Shown: positions 32,566-43,904 of the stretch, piece after piece | Layout of the letters: each line of letters opens with the position of its first letter | Position numbering within the stretch: the stretch's first letter is position 1 | Origin: Dastarcus helophoroides | Taxonomy: Eukaryota > Arthropoda > Insecta > Coleoptera > Bothrideridae | DNA length: 64,000 bases | NCBI GenBank assembly: GCA_028583605.1 | Contig: CM053331.1 | Span: 8,308,091 to 8,372,090 of the forward strand | Direction of reading: 5' to 3' | The notes under the pieces: model-generated | Database searches by the model: none | Told to the model about the DNA's origin: nothing | What the model saw: only the letters and a program-made list of their open reading frames with translations | Program-made: the position numbers and the translations under genes

Positions 32566-35500
32566 TATTTTGAAATTAATAACTTTTAAAAATCGAATAG
32601 TTTAAAATTTTCCAAAAAAGGCAAATTTCTTTTGAAGCGCCGAAATATTTTTCGGAATAAGTAACAATTTCAGAAAGTCAAAGCCTTTAAGGCAGTCATA
32701 ATTTTGAAAAAAATTGAAATTTTTGAAAAAAATTGAAATTTTTGAAAAAAATTGAAATATTTATAGAAAATCGAAATTTTTAACATTAAAAAAAAATAAC
32801 GAATTCTCGAAAATATATTGAAATTGTTAAAAACATTTGAATTTTTCAAAATAAATGTTTTTCAAAGTATAGGTAAAAATTTGGAAAAAAGTCGAGATTT
32901 TAAAAATGGTGTAAATATTTTAAAAATATGTTGCCAAAAATTTTGCAAAAAAGGCCAAAGTTTTGAAAAACCAGGATATTCTAAAAAAAATGAGAAATTT
33001 TATAAAAAGTGATAATTTTGAATTGTCAAAGCTCCTAAAAATTAAAAATTAAAAAAAGTCAAATTTTTTCGAAAAATCAAAATGTTTTTTAGAGTTGGTA
33101 ACATTTCGAGAAACTTAAAATCTTTAAAATAGGCCAAACTTTAAAAATGGTTACAATTTTCATAAAAAATCTCCTTTTTCAACATTTATAAAATTATACA
33201 AATTTCGAGAGTAAAAATTGTGTAAAAAGGTGGAATATTTCAAAATGTAATACAAAATTTTGAGAATGGGTCAGAATTTTTAGAAAGATGTAGACATTTT
33301 CAGAATAAGTGAACATTTTTGGAGTCCACTAAGTGGAAATTAAAAAAAAAAATAGAAATTTTGGAAACAGGAAAATTTTGTATTTCGAAAAATTAAATGA
33401 AAACTTTAAATTTTTAAAAGAATATTAAAATGCTGAATCGTGAATTTTTTCAAAAAAAGTCGAGATTTTGAAAATGGTGTGAATATTTTGAAAATATGTA
33501 GGTAAAAATTTTGAAAAAAAGGCTAAACTTTGGAAAAACAGGATATTTTGAACAAAAAACAGAAATTTTGTAAAAAGTGAGAATTTGAATTATCAGAGTT
33601 TCCAAAAATTAAAAATTAAAAAAAAGGTCAAATTTTTTTGAAAAATCAAAATACTTTTTGGAATTGGTAACATTACGCAAAACTCAAAATCTTTAAAAGG
33701 GCCAAACTTTGAAAATGGTCAAAAAAGTCGAGATTTTGAAAATGGTGTGAATATTTTGAAAATATATAGATAAAAATTTTGAAAAAACGGCCTAATTTAA
33801 AAAAAAAACAGAATATTTTGAAAAAATTAGAAATTGTGTAAAAAGTGATAACTTTGATTATCAAAGTTTCTAAAAATTAAAAAAAGCCAAATTTTTTCGA
33901 ACAATCAAAATGTTTTTTAGAATTTGTAACATTTCGAGAAACTCAAAATCTTATGAAAGGACCAAACTTTGAAAATTCTCGAAATTTTCATAAAAAATCT
34001 ACTTTTTCAAGATTTATAAAAATATGGAAATTTCGAGAAAGTTAAAATTGTGTAAAAAGCTGAAATCATTCAAATATAAAAACAAAATTTTAAAAATGGA
34101 TCAAAATTTTTAGAAAGATATAGACATTATTTGAATAAGTCAAAATTTTGATAAGTCATCTAACTTTGAAAAAAGTGAAAACTTTTAAGAGAGTTTCGAA
34201 AAAATCTGAAATTTTTACAAAGAAATCGAAGTGTTTGAAATTTAAAAAAATAACAAATTCTCAAAAATAAATTAAAATTGTTAAAAACCCTTAAACTTTT
34301 CAAAATATAGGTCAAAATTTAAAAAAAAGTCGTGATTTTGAAAATGGTGTGAATATTTTGAAAATAGGTTCATAAAAATTTTGAAGAAAAGGACTACATT
34401 TCGAAATCAGGATATTCTAAACAGAATAGAAAATTTTGTAAAAAGTGATAATTTTGGGTTGTCAAAGTTTGTAACAATTTTAAAAAAATCAAATTTTTTC
34501 GAAAAATCAAAATATCTTTTAGAATTGGTAACATTTCGAGAAACTCGAAACATTTAAAAAGGCCAAACCTTGAAGATGGTCAAAATTTTAATAAAAAATC
34601 TACTTTTTCAACATGTACAAAAATATGCAAATTTCTAGAAAGTCAAAATTGTGTAAAAATTGGAATATTTCAAAATATAAAACAAAATTTTGAGAATGGG
34701 TCAGAATTTTTAGAAAGATGTAGCCAAATTTTGATTAAACGACTTATTTTGAAAAAAAGTGGAAAGTTTGAAAAAAGTAGAAATTTTGAAAACAGGAAAA
34801 TTTTGAATTTCAAAAAATTAAAAGAATTTAAACTTTTATTAGAACATTAAACTGATCAAATGTCGATTTTTTTCAAAATAAGTCCAAAATTTGAAAATGA
34901 TGTAAATATTGTGAAAACATGTAGATATAAATTTTGAAAAAGGGCCAAATTTTGTAAAAATTGAATATTTTGATAAAAATGAGAAGTCTTGTGTGATAAT
35001 TTCTAATTATTACAGTTTTTAAAAATTAGAACATAAAATAAAGTCAAGTTTTTTCGAAAATTCAAAATATTTTTTAGAATAGGTAACATTTCGAGAAACC
35101 TCAAAATTTTTAAAAAGGGCCAGACTTTGAAAACGGGCCAAACTTTAAATGTGGTCAAAATTTTCGTTAAAAAAATCTCCTTTCTCAACATTTACAAAAA
35201 TATGCAAATTTCAAGAAAATCAAAATTGTGTAAAAAAGTGGAATTTTTAAAAATATAAAACAAAGTTTTGAGAATCGGTCAGAATTTTTAGAAAAATGTA
35301 GACATTTTTAGAATAAGTAAAAATTCTGATAAAACGTCCAATTTTGAAAAAAGTGGAAATTTTGAAAAACGTATAATTTTGAGAACAGAAAAATTTTAAA
35401 TTTCGAAAAATTAAGAAAACTTCAAATGTGTAAAGGAATATTAAAATACTTAAGCGTGGATTTTTTTCAAAAAAATTCCAATTCTTCCGGAACGAGTTGA

Positions 35501-36335
35501 TTTATTTTTCAAAATAAGTAACATTTTGAGAAAGACAAAATCTCTAAAATAGTCCAAATTTTAAAAAGTTAAAATATTTCTAAACACTCCAATATTGTAA
35601 CTATTATAAAATTACCAAAACTTCCAGACAAAAAACTGGGGAAATTGTGAAGAAAACCGAACATGTTCAAAATAAGTCAACATTTTGAGAAAACATACAA
35701 ATTTTTGAAAAAAGTGTTAACTTTAAAAAATTGGAAATTGTAAACTGTCCAAGTTTGAAAAAAGTCGAAACTTTCCAAAAACCTTCAAATTTTGAAACGT
35801 CAACATTTTGTAAGAAATTCACAATTTTTGACAACGTCGGAATTTTAAGAGATCAATATTTTTAAAAAGTTCGATATTTTCATTAGTCGTAATTTATCTG
35901 ACTTTTTAAAACGATCAAAGTCAAAAACAAATAACGAAATTTTTCAAGAAAGATTGAATTAATATGGGGAAAAGGCATAATTTTTAGAAAAATTAAATTT
36001 CGAGAAAAAGTCGAAATCTTTAAAAAGTCAAAATTTTGAAAGAGCTGATATTTTTCAACAAAAAAGTTAAGACTTCGAGAGAAATTCGAAATTTGAAGCT
36101 TTCAAATTTTGAAAATATAAAATCTTGAGATTAGGAATGGTATAGAAATGTTCAAAATGTGTATGTCAAAATTCTGGAAAAAGAAAAATTTTGAAATTTG
36201 GAAATTCTGGAAAAAAATTTTGAATAAAATTGAAATTCTCAGAAGTTTCAATTCTAAGGAGATTTGAAGTTTCCAAATAGAATCAAATTCCTCAAAAGTC
36301 AAAATTCAAAAAAAACTAGAAAATATTTAAAACAG
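32566..36335. repeat. A-rich tandem satellite, ~555-600 bp unit (opposite polarity)
   Basis: The landmark GTCGAGATTTTGAAAATGG and its variants occur at 32891, 33459, 33727, 34329 and 34882. The spacings are 568, 268, 602 and 553 bp, so one unit is shortened or partly duplicated. Shared words include AAAATTGTGTAAAAA, TTTTTAGAAAGATGTAGACA and GGTAACATTTCGAGAAACT. The words are the complement of those in the 1-5000 arrays, so polarity is reversed. After about 35500 the period is lost. Frames here are Lys/Asn/Phe-rich and not coding. Confidence 0.75.
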
Positions 36336-37473
36336 TTTAAAGTAAAAAAAACATCTGGACTACAGAGCTTTATAAGAACCCTTTTTTTCTCTATAATTCT
36401 CAAATTGTGGAATTCGTTTCGAAGCAGAATTTTCCTGAGTAAGTACAATTTATCCTTAGCAGGTTACCAAAAATATTCTGAATTCTATGGGGTGTTATTG
36501 TTGGTGAATGGGTTGGGAAAGCATTTGTTGTCTCCAATATTCATGTTAACCTTCTGTGCTATTCAGTTTTGTTCATTAAAATTTCATTAAAACAAATGAC
36601 TAGACGAAGCCTTCACTGATCGAAATCTTCGAATTGACTTTATGACATTTGATCTCGTGTTAAGTAATTTTTATTGTTCGTATTACGCATTGTTAGAAAA
36701 TCTCTGGTGTAATTACGAAAACAGCATAATTAACACTGCTTATGGTGTGCCCTAAAAATCGCCGGTACATTGTAAAGCTGTACTTAAACATTTCTATTAT
36801 GCATTTAGAAGGCGATAACCATCAACTCTGTTCTAAGTACATCCATAATGTATTACTTGGGGATCAGTGACTCAAACTAAACGAACATGGCATTATTTTG
36901 AATTACAAAACTATACTAATAAGTGCTTTGTATGGTAATACGTGCTAATATTTTTAGTTATTTACATATCAATTGTCTGAATTTACAGCGCTATACATCT
37001 GATTAAAATGTTGTGCCGCCTTTTTATTATGTAATGTTTTAGTAAACTGTGTTACTCATAGCGTATATTTCATTAAAAGAGCAAAACATTGACTTGGGAG
37101 TACACGAGAACTTTACTTCTCGTTAAAAACATGCAAAACATATTTATGCTCAAGGTCTCAGACATTGAATTTGTGCCTTTTCTAGCCAAATTGCGATTTG
37201 GGGCTGAAGTTCAAACATGAGATTAGCATTCCAGTGTGGGGCTAACTCTATCTTGCTTCGTCGTCGAGTCAGCATGCTGACTCTCTTTAGCTGCAGCTGA
37301 TAAAATGTGAAGTACTTTTTAGCTCTAAAAGGAAAGTTCAGCTTCTGAGAGATTAATTCAGTACTCACATGATCGTTTTAAGAGAAGTTGTGCTTGCATT
37401 TACGTCTAATATGATATTCATAACTATTAAATTTTATTAACGACAAAAAAAACAACAGAAAATCTTCAAAATT
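36336..37473. other. Low-copy AT-rich DNA, no gene recognised
   Basis: This stretch contains no satellite words. Frames at 36264-36590 (plus) and 37150-37368 (minus) are of chance length and unrecognised. Nothing else is supported. Confidence 0.45.
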
Positions 37474-37660
37474 CCAGTATGTTTCTATAAATATTTGCTA
37501 TGGCTGGACCTCGTTTCGCTTTTCAGCATCATCGACAGTTGCACCACCATATTTGTTTGGCCGTTGTTATGCTCACAAGCTCCATGGAACACAGACTCCT
37601 ACGAATATTCCATCTAATCCGGTTATAGCAAATATTTATAGAAACATCGTGGAATTTTTA
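37474..37660. repeat. Inverted repeat flanking ~100 bp
   Basis: TATGTTTCTATAAATATTTG near 37479 is matched in inverse near 37631 by CAAATATTTATAGAAACATC. The similarity extends into GCTATGGCTGGA and its imperfect counterpart. The minus strand of the spacer reads GATGCTGAAAAGCGAAACG, which resembles PLE terminal sequence but lacks a helix II. The element type is uncertain. Confidence 0.6.
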
Positions 37661-37689
37661 ATATCTTTTTTTGTTTTAATATTCAATAA

Positions 37690-38230
37690 GGTTTAATAGT
37701 TATGAATATTGAAGAATTCCACAAAGTAAGGGTTAGAAATGTCAATTATCTAATAGGAAAGACAGATTAGATCCCATAGTGAGGATTGTACCGTCCATGA
37801 ATATATTGGTTGTTTTGATGTTTTTCCAGAAAGAACAGCAGCTTGAGTTTTTGAGGCATTAAAATCAACCAGATTTTTTTTTCCATTCTAGAACGATTTC
37901 TAAATTGAGATTAATCATCTGTATCTCCTGCTGTTCTTACATTCTATCTGTCACAACGACAGGGGTAGTGGAGAAAAAGGATGACACCTAACTACTAGCG
38001 TCTGCAGAGCTATATACTGGATTGGAAGTTGAAGCTAAGACATTGTTTATGTGCAACAGAAACAGAGTAGGTAACAGAACAGATCCCTGATGCACCCCTG
38101 CATTAATTGCCAATGTCTTAGATGAGATACCATTGACGAAGACCCGAAGAAATCTGTCATTGAGAAAGCTGGTTATCAAAAAATGACAGCAGCTGTTAAT
38201 TTGGCGAAAAGAGATCATTACCAGACTCTA
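37690..38230 (-). pseudogene. Non-LTR reverse transcriptase palm/thumb fragment
   Basis: The minus frame 37988-38218 encodes FLNDRFLRVFVNGISSKT, then INAGVHQGSVLLPTLFLLHI (motif B) and NNVLASTSNPVYSSADASS, in which the expected YADDS box has become SADAS. Farther downstream, another frame gives LEIVLEWKKKNLVDFNASKT and QAAVLSGKTSKQPI, the start of the thumb. The catalytic pair is broken and the domain truncated. The downstream end matches a short segment at 18590-18625, so at least two copies of this lineage are in the window. Confidence 0.8.
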
Positions 38231-38670
38231 TCGAGGACTTTTGCGCCACAATCCAAACCTAACCATATCTTAGATATAAATATTGATATCATGTTTAAAA
38301 TGTGCAGTAAACAGAAAGGATCACACTGAAATTGCTAAGCTATGTATTGACCAATTTCCTAGTAGTATAATAATAAAAAAGATATCTATTTTTAACAAGA
38401 GAACCAACTTCATAGGCACCAGATACAATAGGCTCTATAATAAATCATTTGTTAACTCACTTACCAATGGAAGTAGAGAAATTGCTTGGTCACCAAGATG
38501 GTTTTGCCTTCCGACTTCTTCTTGTAGCCACACCTAATAAACAAAATTAGCGCTAGTTTTAATTTTTTTGCAGACTTTCCATACTTTGCTCTCTTGGACA
38601 TCTGTAAACATGAGAACTTCTAGAGCAGACTAAAATGTTTATAGACTGAGGTCCAATTTAAGTGAACGTT
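38231..38670. other. Low-copy spacer before the ribozyme array
   Basis: This holds an 84-codon plus frame at 38283-38537 containing SLTNGSREIAWSPRWFC-like text. It has no recognised domain. No repeats were identified. Confidence 0.35.
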
Positions 38671-38859
38671 TATGCAAGTAGAATACAACCTAGACTGCAA
38701 ATTAATGCAGCTCTCCAGGCCTGTATAGTGGTGAATCATAGGTAGCTGAACTGCCAACAGTTTAAACACTGCCACCTAGCAAAGCGGTTGCCTTCTAGGA
38801 AAGTTCCCAAAAGACAAGACCAATAGGTTTGAACATTTATTAGATTCGAAGTTTCCAAA

Positions 38860-38900
38860 CCAAAGACCGGTTTCGATCTCGTTAGATCTCTTCAGTTTGG
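38860..38900 (-). ncRNA. Type I hammerhead ribozyme core, array A monomer 1
   Basis: In ribozyme sense: helix I strand CCAAA, core CTGAAGA, helix II GATCT-AACG-AGATC, core GAAA, minimal helix III ACCGGT (its first A shared with GAAA), cleavage base C, helix I return strand TTTGG. All invariant core bases (C3, G5, A6, G8, A9, G12, A13, A14) are present and the cleavage triplet is GUC. Helix III has no loop, so efficient cleavage would be expected in dimeric RNA, which fits the tandem array. Confidence 0.85.
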
Positions 38901-39235
38901 TATATCCAACTTAAATGCTAACAAAGGCTCCGACAGGTAAGTACTAAAGAGTCAACGAACGTCAAAGGTGTGACTCTCAGACTACCACCACCTATTGGTC
39001 CATAAAGAAAACTATGGCCATCGCCAACAATGTCGTATGCAAGTAGAATACAACCTAGACTGCAAATTCATGCGGCCTCCAGGTGTGTATAGTGAATCAT
39101 AGGTGGCTGAATTATCAACAGTTAAAACACTGCCACCTAGTGAAGCGGTTGCTCTCTAGGAAAGTTCGCAGAAGACAAGGATTCTAATGCACAGACCAAT
39201 AGGTTTAAACATTTATCCGATTCGAAGTTTGGAAA

Positions 39236-39276
39236 TCAAAAACCGGTTTCGATCTTGTTAGATCTCGTCAGTTTGG
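39236..39276 (-). ncRNA. Hammerhead ribozyme core, array A monomer 2
   Basis: CCAAA, CTGACGA, GATCT-AACA-AGATC, GAAA, ACCGGT, cleavage base T, TTTGA. The catalytic core is intact. The outermost pair of helix I is lost (TTTGA in place of TTTGG). Confidence 0.85.
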
Positions 39277-39604
39277 TATATCCAACTTGAATGCTAACAA
39301 ATGTTCCGGCAAGTAAGTACTAAAGAGTTCACAGACGTCAAACGTGTGACTCTTAGTACTATCACCTATTGGTCCATAGAGAAACTATGGCCATCGCCAA
39401 CAATGTCGTATGCAAGTAGAATGCAACCTAGACTACAAATTCCTGCAGCTCTCTAGGCATGTATAGTGAATCATAGGTAGCTGAACTACTAACCGTTGAA
39501 ACACTGCCACCTAGCGAAGACGTTGCTCTCTAGGAAACATTTCCCAGAAGACAAGAATTCTAATGCACAGACCAATAGGTATGAACATTTATTCGATTTG
39601 GAAA

Positions 39605-39645
39605 CCAAAGACCGGTTTCGATCTTATTAGATCTTGTCAGTTAGG
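39605..39645 (-). ncRNA. Hammerhead core with lost G8, array A monomer 3
   Basis: CCTAA, CTGACAA, GATCT-AATA-AGATC, GAAA, ACCGGT, C, TTTGG. The base corresponding to G8, whose 2'-OH acts in catalysis, is A. Helix I also has a mismatch. This copy is expected to be inactive or strongly impaired. Confidence 0.8.
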
Positions 39646-39897
39646 TATATCCACCTCGAATGTTAACAAATGTTCCGACAAGTAAGTACTAAAGAATCAA
39701 CGAACGTCAAGCGTGTGACTCTCAGACTACGTCCATAGAGAAAACTGTGGCCATCGCTATGATTAAGTTTTACTAGAAATTAGATTCGAAATTTTATGAT
39801 TTTTGCAGTGAAAACTTCTTTAATCGCCTTAAGCGACTGTTGTTAGGGAGAGAATTTTAAGGTATTTCAAAAAAAGATGTTTTCAATGTACTGATTT

Positions 39898-40265
39898 TTC
39901 GGATTAGCGAGCGCGGGATAAACGAATGTCGGATTATCAAAATTGGAAATTAATTGGAAAGAATATTGCAATTTTGTTTAAATTTTCCATATTTTCGAAT
40001 AACAGTTTTATTTCGGTAATCCGGCACTTCTAATCGGGCACTTTGGTAATCCGACACGTTCCATAATCCGTTACCAATGTCAACAGTCCAAATTTTGAAA
40101 AAGCACACGAATTCTGGGAAAAGAACTACTTTCGGATTAGTGGCGCGTCGGATTACTAAAATTATGCAGTAGTTCCAAAAAAACTGCAATTTTGTAAAAT
40201 CTTCCATATTTTCGAATTACGGTCTCATCTCGATAATACGACGCATTCAGTAATTCAGTGTCAAT
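39898..40265. repeat. Duplicated repeat with CGGATTA/TAATCCG words
   Basis: Two related blocks, about 39898-40080 and 40132-40265, are offset by roughly 234 bp. Each starts near TTTCGGATTAG and later has GCAATTTTGT, TTCCATATTTTCGAAT and a TAAT(C)CG-containing end. The words CGGATTA and TAATCCG in opposite orientation resemble ends of pogo/Tigger-like DNA transposons. No transposase is present and the assignment is tentative. Confidence 0.55.
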
Positions 40266-40369
40266 TTAAAAAGTCGTCGAAAAACACGAATTTAAAAAAA
40301 ATAAAAATTTTCGAAACATAGTTATACATATCTACGAGACACTAGAGCATGTCGGTAGTTCAAATTAAC

Positions 40370-40560
40370 GTTATTGGTAACGCGAAGTCTTTCGTTCGTC
40401 CCCTATCTTTGGTCGCTCAACGCAGCTAGAGAAGTTCTCACTTTAAAAAACGCGCAATCGGCGCAGCGGGGTTTAAACTGCGACCCACCACGCAAGGGGC
40501 AACCATCCTGTGCATTAAGCCAATTGGGAACGAAAAGCTTAAGTCGCTTGATAACTTATC
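40370..40560 (-). repeat. tRNA-derived SINE-like element
   Basis: On the minus strand TGGCTTAATGC (complement at 40512-40522) matches the pol III A box with one mismatch. AGTTTAAACCC (complement at 40469-40479) matches the B box with one mismatch. They are 43 bp apart, the spacing found in tRNA genes. The text between them (GGATGGTTGCCCCTTGCGTG, then GTGGGTCGC) does not give a full tRNA cloverleaf, so a SINE head is preferred over a functional tRNA. The 3' end is unclear. Confidence 0.55.
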
Positions 40561-40689
40561 CTTACTCCTACAATATTCTAAGTTAAATTGTCGAAAATGT
40601 GTATGTTATAATTGTTTAAATTGTGTTTTAATTTGATTGTTATTATTTCTGTTCTCTTTGAACTTTCATTGCGCGAGACTATACACGTT

Positions 40690-41118
40690 TTGGTGCATCG
40701 GACTGGTCCTTGGTTATCCTCAAAAATTGAAAAACAAATCTTGTCCCCTGAAACCAAGAAAGATTAGAAAACACAACAAAGGTTGCTCTAACGCGTTTCG
40801 ATAACGAAGCTATCATCTTCAGCGAGATACTAACTCAACTTAATTAGTATCTCCATGAAGATGATAACTTAGCTATCGAAAAGCGTTAGAGCAAACTTTG
40901 TTGTGTTTTCTAATCTTTCTGAAACCAGGAAAGATTAGAAAACACAACAAAGGTTGCTCTAAAGTGTTTTGATAACCAAACTATCATCTTCAGAGAGATA
41001 CTAACTCAACTTAGTATCTCTCTGAAGATGATAGCTTGGCTATCGAAACGCGTTAGAGCAACCTTTGTTGTGTTTTCTAATCTTTGTTGGTTTCAGGGAA
41101 CAAGATGAGTATTTCAAT
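40690..41118. mobile_element. Double PLE hairpin with four hammerhead-like motifs, locus 7
   Basis: Two inverted pairs follow one another: the first spans about 40690-40920 and the second 40921-41118. The outer left arm starts at TTGGTGCATCGGACTGGTCC. The best motif is plus-strand 41018-41058: CTCT, CTGAAGA, one extra T, GATAGC-TTG-GCTATC, GAAA, CGCGT, T, AGAG. The other three have substitutions in helix II or helix III. The spacer between arms is CTAACTCAACTTAGT-like in both hairpins, so the second probably arose from the first. No coding capacity is present. Confidence 0.85.
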
Positions 41119-42949
41119 AGTTTAACCTCTTTGCACATCTCCGTGGTAATGACGTTAAGTTATTGTTTGCTACGAACTTATTAATGTTTTCATTATATTG
41201 TTCGCCTGTCAATTTTGGAGGTTATTTGAGTTATGAAACTAATTGTTCTTTGAGAGTGAAATCTCGTAAAGATGAAAATTACAAAGAAACGGTTAGCACA
41301 TTTTTATTATATATCAATTGCTGTTTATTTATACAGAAGGAGGCAGAGGTAAAACTTCGTTAGCGAACGAGACTTTGATGATAGAAGAAGGCAGTTAAAA
41401 TCTAATGAGTCATAAGATTGGAAAATACCCAAAAATTTATAAAAAAAAGAAATCAGAATAAAAGAAAATTTTAAAAAAAGTCAAAATTTCGAGAATAATT
41501 TGGAAGCGGAAAAAATTTCCGAGTTTTTGGATTTAAAAACTTTATTTGGTTAATTAAATATTTTACAATTTTTTAATTTTTTTTACTGAAAACTTCACAC
41601 CTTTTATTAAATGCCTACATTTTGAGAATGAACTGGGAATTTGTTTAATAAATTAAGATTTTCTTTGGTGGTTTTTATTTTGGCGAGAAATATAGGCTTG
41701 TTGTACAAAATAATTTTTGCTTCGCTAATTAAAATTCGTAATGAAAAGCTTAAATTTTGAGAAAATAGTCAAAATGTAAAAGAAAAACAGAAGTTGTTTA
41801 AATTCCAAATTTCGAGAAAAAAAGTCGAAATTTTGCTAAAAAATTAAAAACCACTAAAAAGATATTACGCCACACATTTATTTCTAAGGAGATACTGTAA
41901 GATTTAAAATTAGAAAGAGGTGATTCAAGAATTCCTTCTCTTGGCTTCTTGTTTCCCCCTTTTTCTTTTTTAGACAAAAGCAATGCATCCTGTCATTCCA
42001 AAAAGGGAAGTGACTCAAGAATCCATTCTCTTGGCTTCTTGTTTTCCCCTTCTTTCTTTTAAAATATAAAGAATGCAGCCTGTCATTCTATAAGGGAAGC
42101 TGTGCTTCCCTAGCTTCCATGGAGAACAGGCCACTGGTATACATCTACGTTTCAAATAATTTAAAGTACTGTTAAATATGGCACAACCACTGGCAATTTT
42201 ACTAGTACTTAAAAATATTCTTATCTTTAATAGAGGATTCGTATTTTCTTGGAGACTTGGAATTTAATTCTATGCCAGAACTACCTACAATTTTCAAATG
42301 GGCAAGACAATTGTGTCATGATAGATATTGTTATAAAAATCCAGAGAGTGTATCGTGTTTTAGAGTTCAAAATGGCAGTTACCAGCAATGGTGCCTCTAT
42401 TGAGCCCAACAAGGTAAATTTCCAAAATGCAGCGACATAAAAGTTTTAGAGTTAGAACAACCTGACGTATTTTAAGCGAGCATGTTCCCCTTCGTTAATT
42501 TATTCTGGTAGTTTTTTATAATTTCGCTATGTAAAAAGTCGGAAAAGCTACCTGGCGTTTCTTTATACTCGAATATTTACAGACGTGTGTTGCTTTTTTC
42601 CATCAGAAAGCTGTTACCACAAAGAAACGAAATGTTTTTCACTTGCATTTCTTTGCTTACGTGCAAGTTAGTAAAATAGGTTACCATTGGGTCCTCGAAA
42701 CTCAGCCCTTGACATATAAAAGTTGGTGTTCCTTCGATTCGTTAATCGGTGATTGTAGAAAAAATCTTCAATATTTTATAGTGGTACTTATTATTCCTTT
42801 ACACCAGAATACTGCAAAAATGCTGTAACAATTATCTACACATGGATTTACTTTACTGAGGTGCCGATAACACTTGAATAAAATAATTTAAGAGGTTCAA
42901 TTTAGGAGGCATTTCAATTTGGGCTTCTTCAAGCTATCCAGAAAAGTAA
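41119..42949. other. Low-copy DNA with a ~80 bp direct duplication
   Basis: CTCTTGGCTTCTTGTTT occurs near 41937 and again near 42029. The flanking GCATCCTGTCATTC and GCAGCCTGTCATTC words show an ~85 bp duplication between 41921 and 42110. Frames at 42249-42440 and 42643-42828 (plus) are unrecognised. An A-rich satellite-like patch lies at 41400-41860. Confidence 0.45.
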
Positions 42950-43420
42950 CACGTCTGGGATTTGGATTCGTTGTGGGTTGCCTAAAGTTTATGCCAGCAC
43001 TTAGGCCACCCTTTTGGGGCCCATTGTGCTATCCCCGTGATTGAGGTGTCCTTAGTCATTCATTCAGCCACCCAAACTTGTTGAGAAATTAAAGAACGTC
43101 CCTTGGATACGCCTCTCTCAAACTGGCCACACTAGGCCAGAAGTCCCCGAGCGTGGATCCTCTGATTGATGCTAGTGCCGGGCAGTGACACATCACTCTT
43201 ATCTTCTTCTAAACACCCTCCACAACTCGCGTCGTTTATAATTCCCATTCTGTGGAGGTGTTTGTTTAATCGACAGTGACTTGTCCAAATCCCTACAAGT
43301 TTTCTGAGATTATTTCTTGAGAGTTGTAGGCATAGTTTTGACCTTTTCCTGCACGGCATTCTAATGAATGCGCGAGTTTTGTCGGCATGTTGTTATTGAT
43401 GCCCATATGATGGCTTTGTG
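42950..43420 (-). pseudogene. Non-LTR C-terminal zinc-type region and 3' UTR
   Basis: The minus frame 43132-43359 encodes LSRNNLRKLVGIWTSHCRLN, KHLHRMGIINDASCGGCLEE and DK. After a frameshift it continues as CHCPALASIRGSTLGDFWPS and VASLREAYPRDVL, then a stop. The C-x2-C ... H-x-C arrangement and the spacing to CPAL are typical of the end of R1/I-group ORF2 after RNase H. The 3' flank (about 42950-43040) resembles a short UTR containing a GGGCCCCAAAAGGG palindrome-like word. Together with 43440-43865 it forms one insertion in which the RNase H core is deleted. Confidence 0.85.
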
Positions 43421-43439
43421 TTTACGATAAATTTCTTCG

Positions 43440-43865
43440 CTAAGTAGGGATCTTACGGTTATCTCGCCAGGGGAAGGGTTGGTTCTGGTCCAACGAATTG
43501 TCCCTAGCTTCAAAGGTTGTTAAGTATTTATCTAACTTAATACTTACATTTAGGTTCAGGTCCGTGTATATACTTACGTCTGGTATTCTTGCTTTTAGGG
43601 CATCCATTTTTATACTGTAGGATTTTGTAAAGTTATATTTCACCAGTAGATGGTCCATCGGCGCACCCAGAATTGGTGTCTTTTGGAGCGCTCCCTCCTT
43701 TATTCTCCGGTGACCTACCGCATTCCACGTTCCTCCTGCTTGCAAGCGGAGTGCAGAAGCCTGTGTCGCCCCCTCAAGAAATACATCGAGAGGTGGCAGG
43801 CACAAGATTGCCTCCATTGCTGCTGTTAGAGCAATTTCATTGTTCCTATCACTGCCAGACACGCT
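43440..43865 (-). pseudogene. Non-LTR post-RT region (R1/I group)
   Basis: Within a long minus-strand frame, the part from about residue 90 reads EIALTAAMEAILCLPPLDVF, LEGATQASALRLQAGGTWN and DHLLVKYNFTKSYS. This is the region between RT and RNase H of RNase H-bearing non-LTR elements. The frame's first ~75 residues are antisense of the PLE repeat at 43905-44071 and are unrelated. The segment ends at a stop near 43440, where the RNase H domain should begin, so it is internally deleted. Confidence 0.8.
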
Positions 43866-43904
43866 GGTCTCTGAATAAAAAGTAACACGTAACAATTTTT
43901 GTTT

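Larger units (their letters stand above)
38671..39758 (-). repeat. Tandem array of a ~370 bp hammerhead-ribozyme repeat (array A, three monomers)
   Basis: Monomers begin at TATGCAAGTAGAAT, positions 38671, 39036 and 39409 (spacing 365 and 373 bp). Each carries ACTGCCACCTAG, a CAATAGGTTT word, a hammerhead core in minus sense and a TTGGTCCATA/ATGGCCATCGC tail. No protein is encoded and no poly(A), TIR or LTR bounds the array. One ribozyme per monomer in direct tandem arrangement is the genomic form expected of animal retrozymes, small non-autonomous retroelements whose RNA is cut into monomers and circularised. That function is inferred; the tandem structure and cores are seen. Confidence 0.9.

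Noticed and set aside
37500..37550. Third hammerhead ribozyme family
   Set aside because: The text GATGCTGAAAAGCGAAACG has no room for a helix II, so it does not meet the motif.
38671..39758. CRISPR-like array
   Set aside because: The repeats are 365-379 bp, without short repeats and unique spacers, and the genome is eukaryotic.
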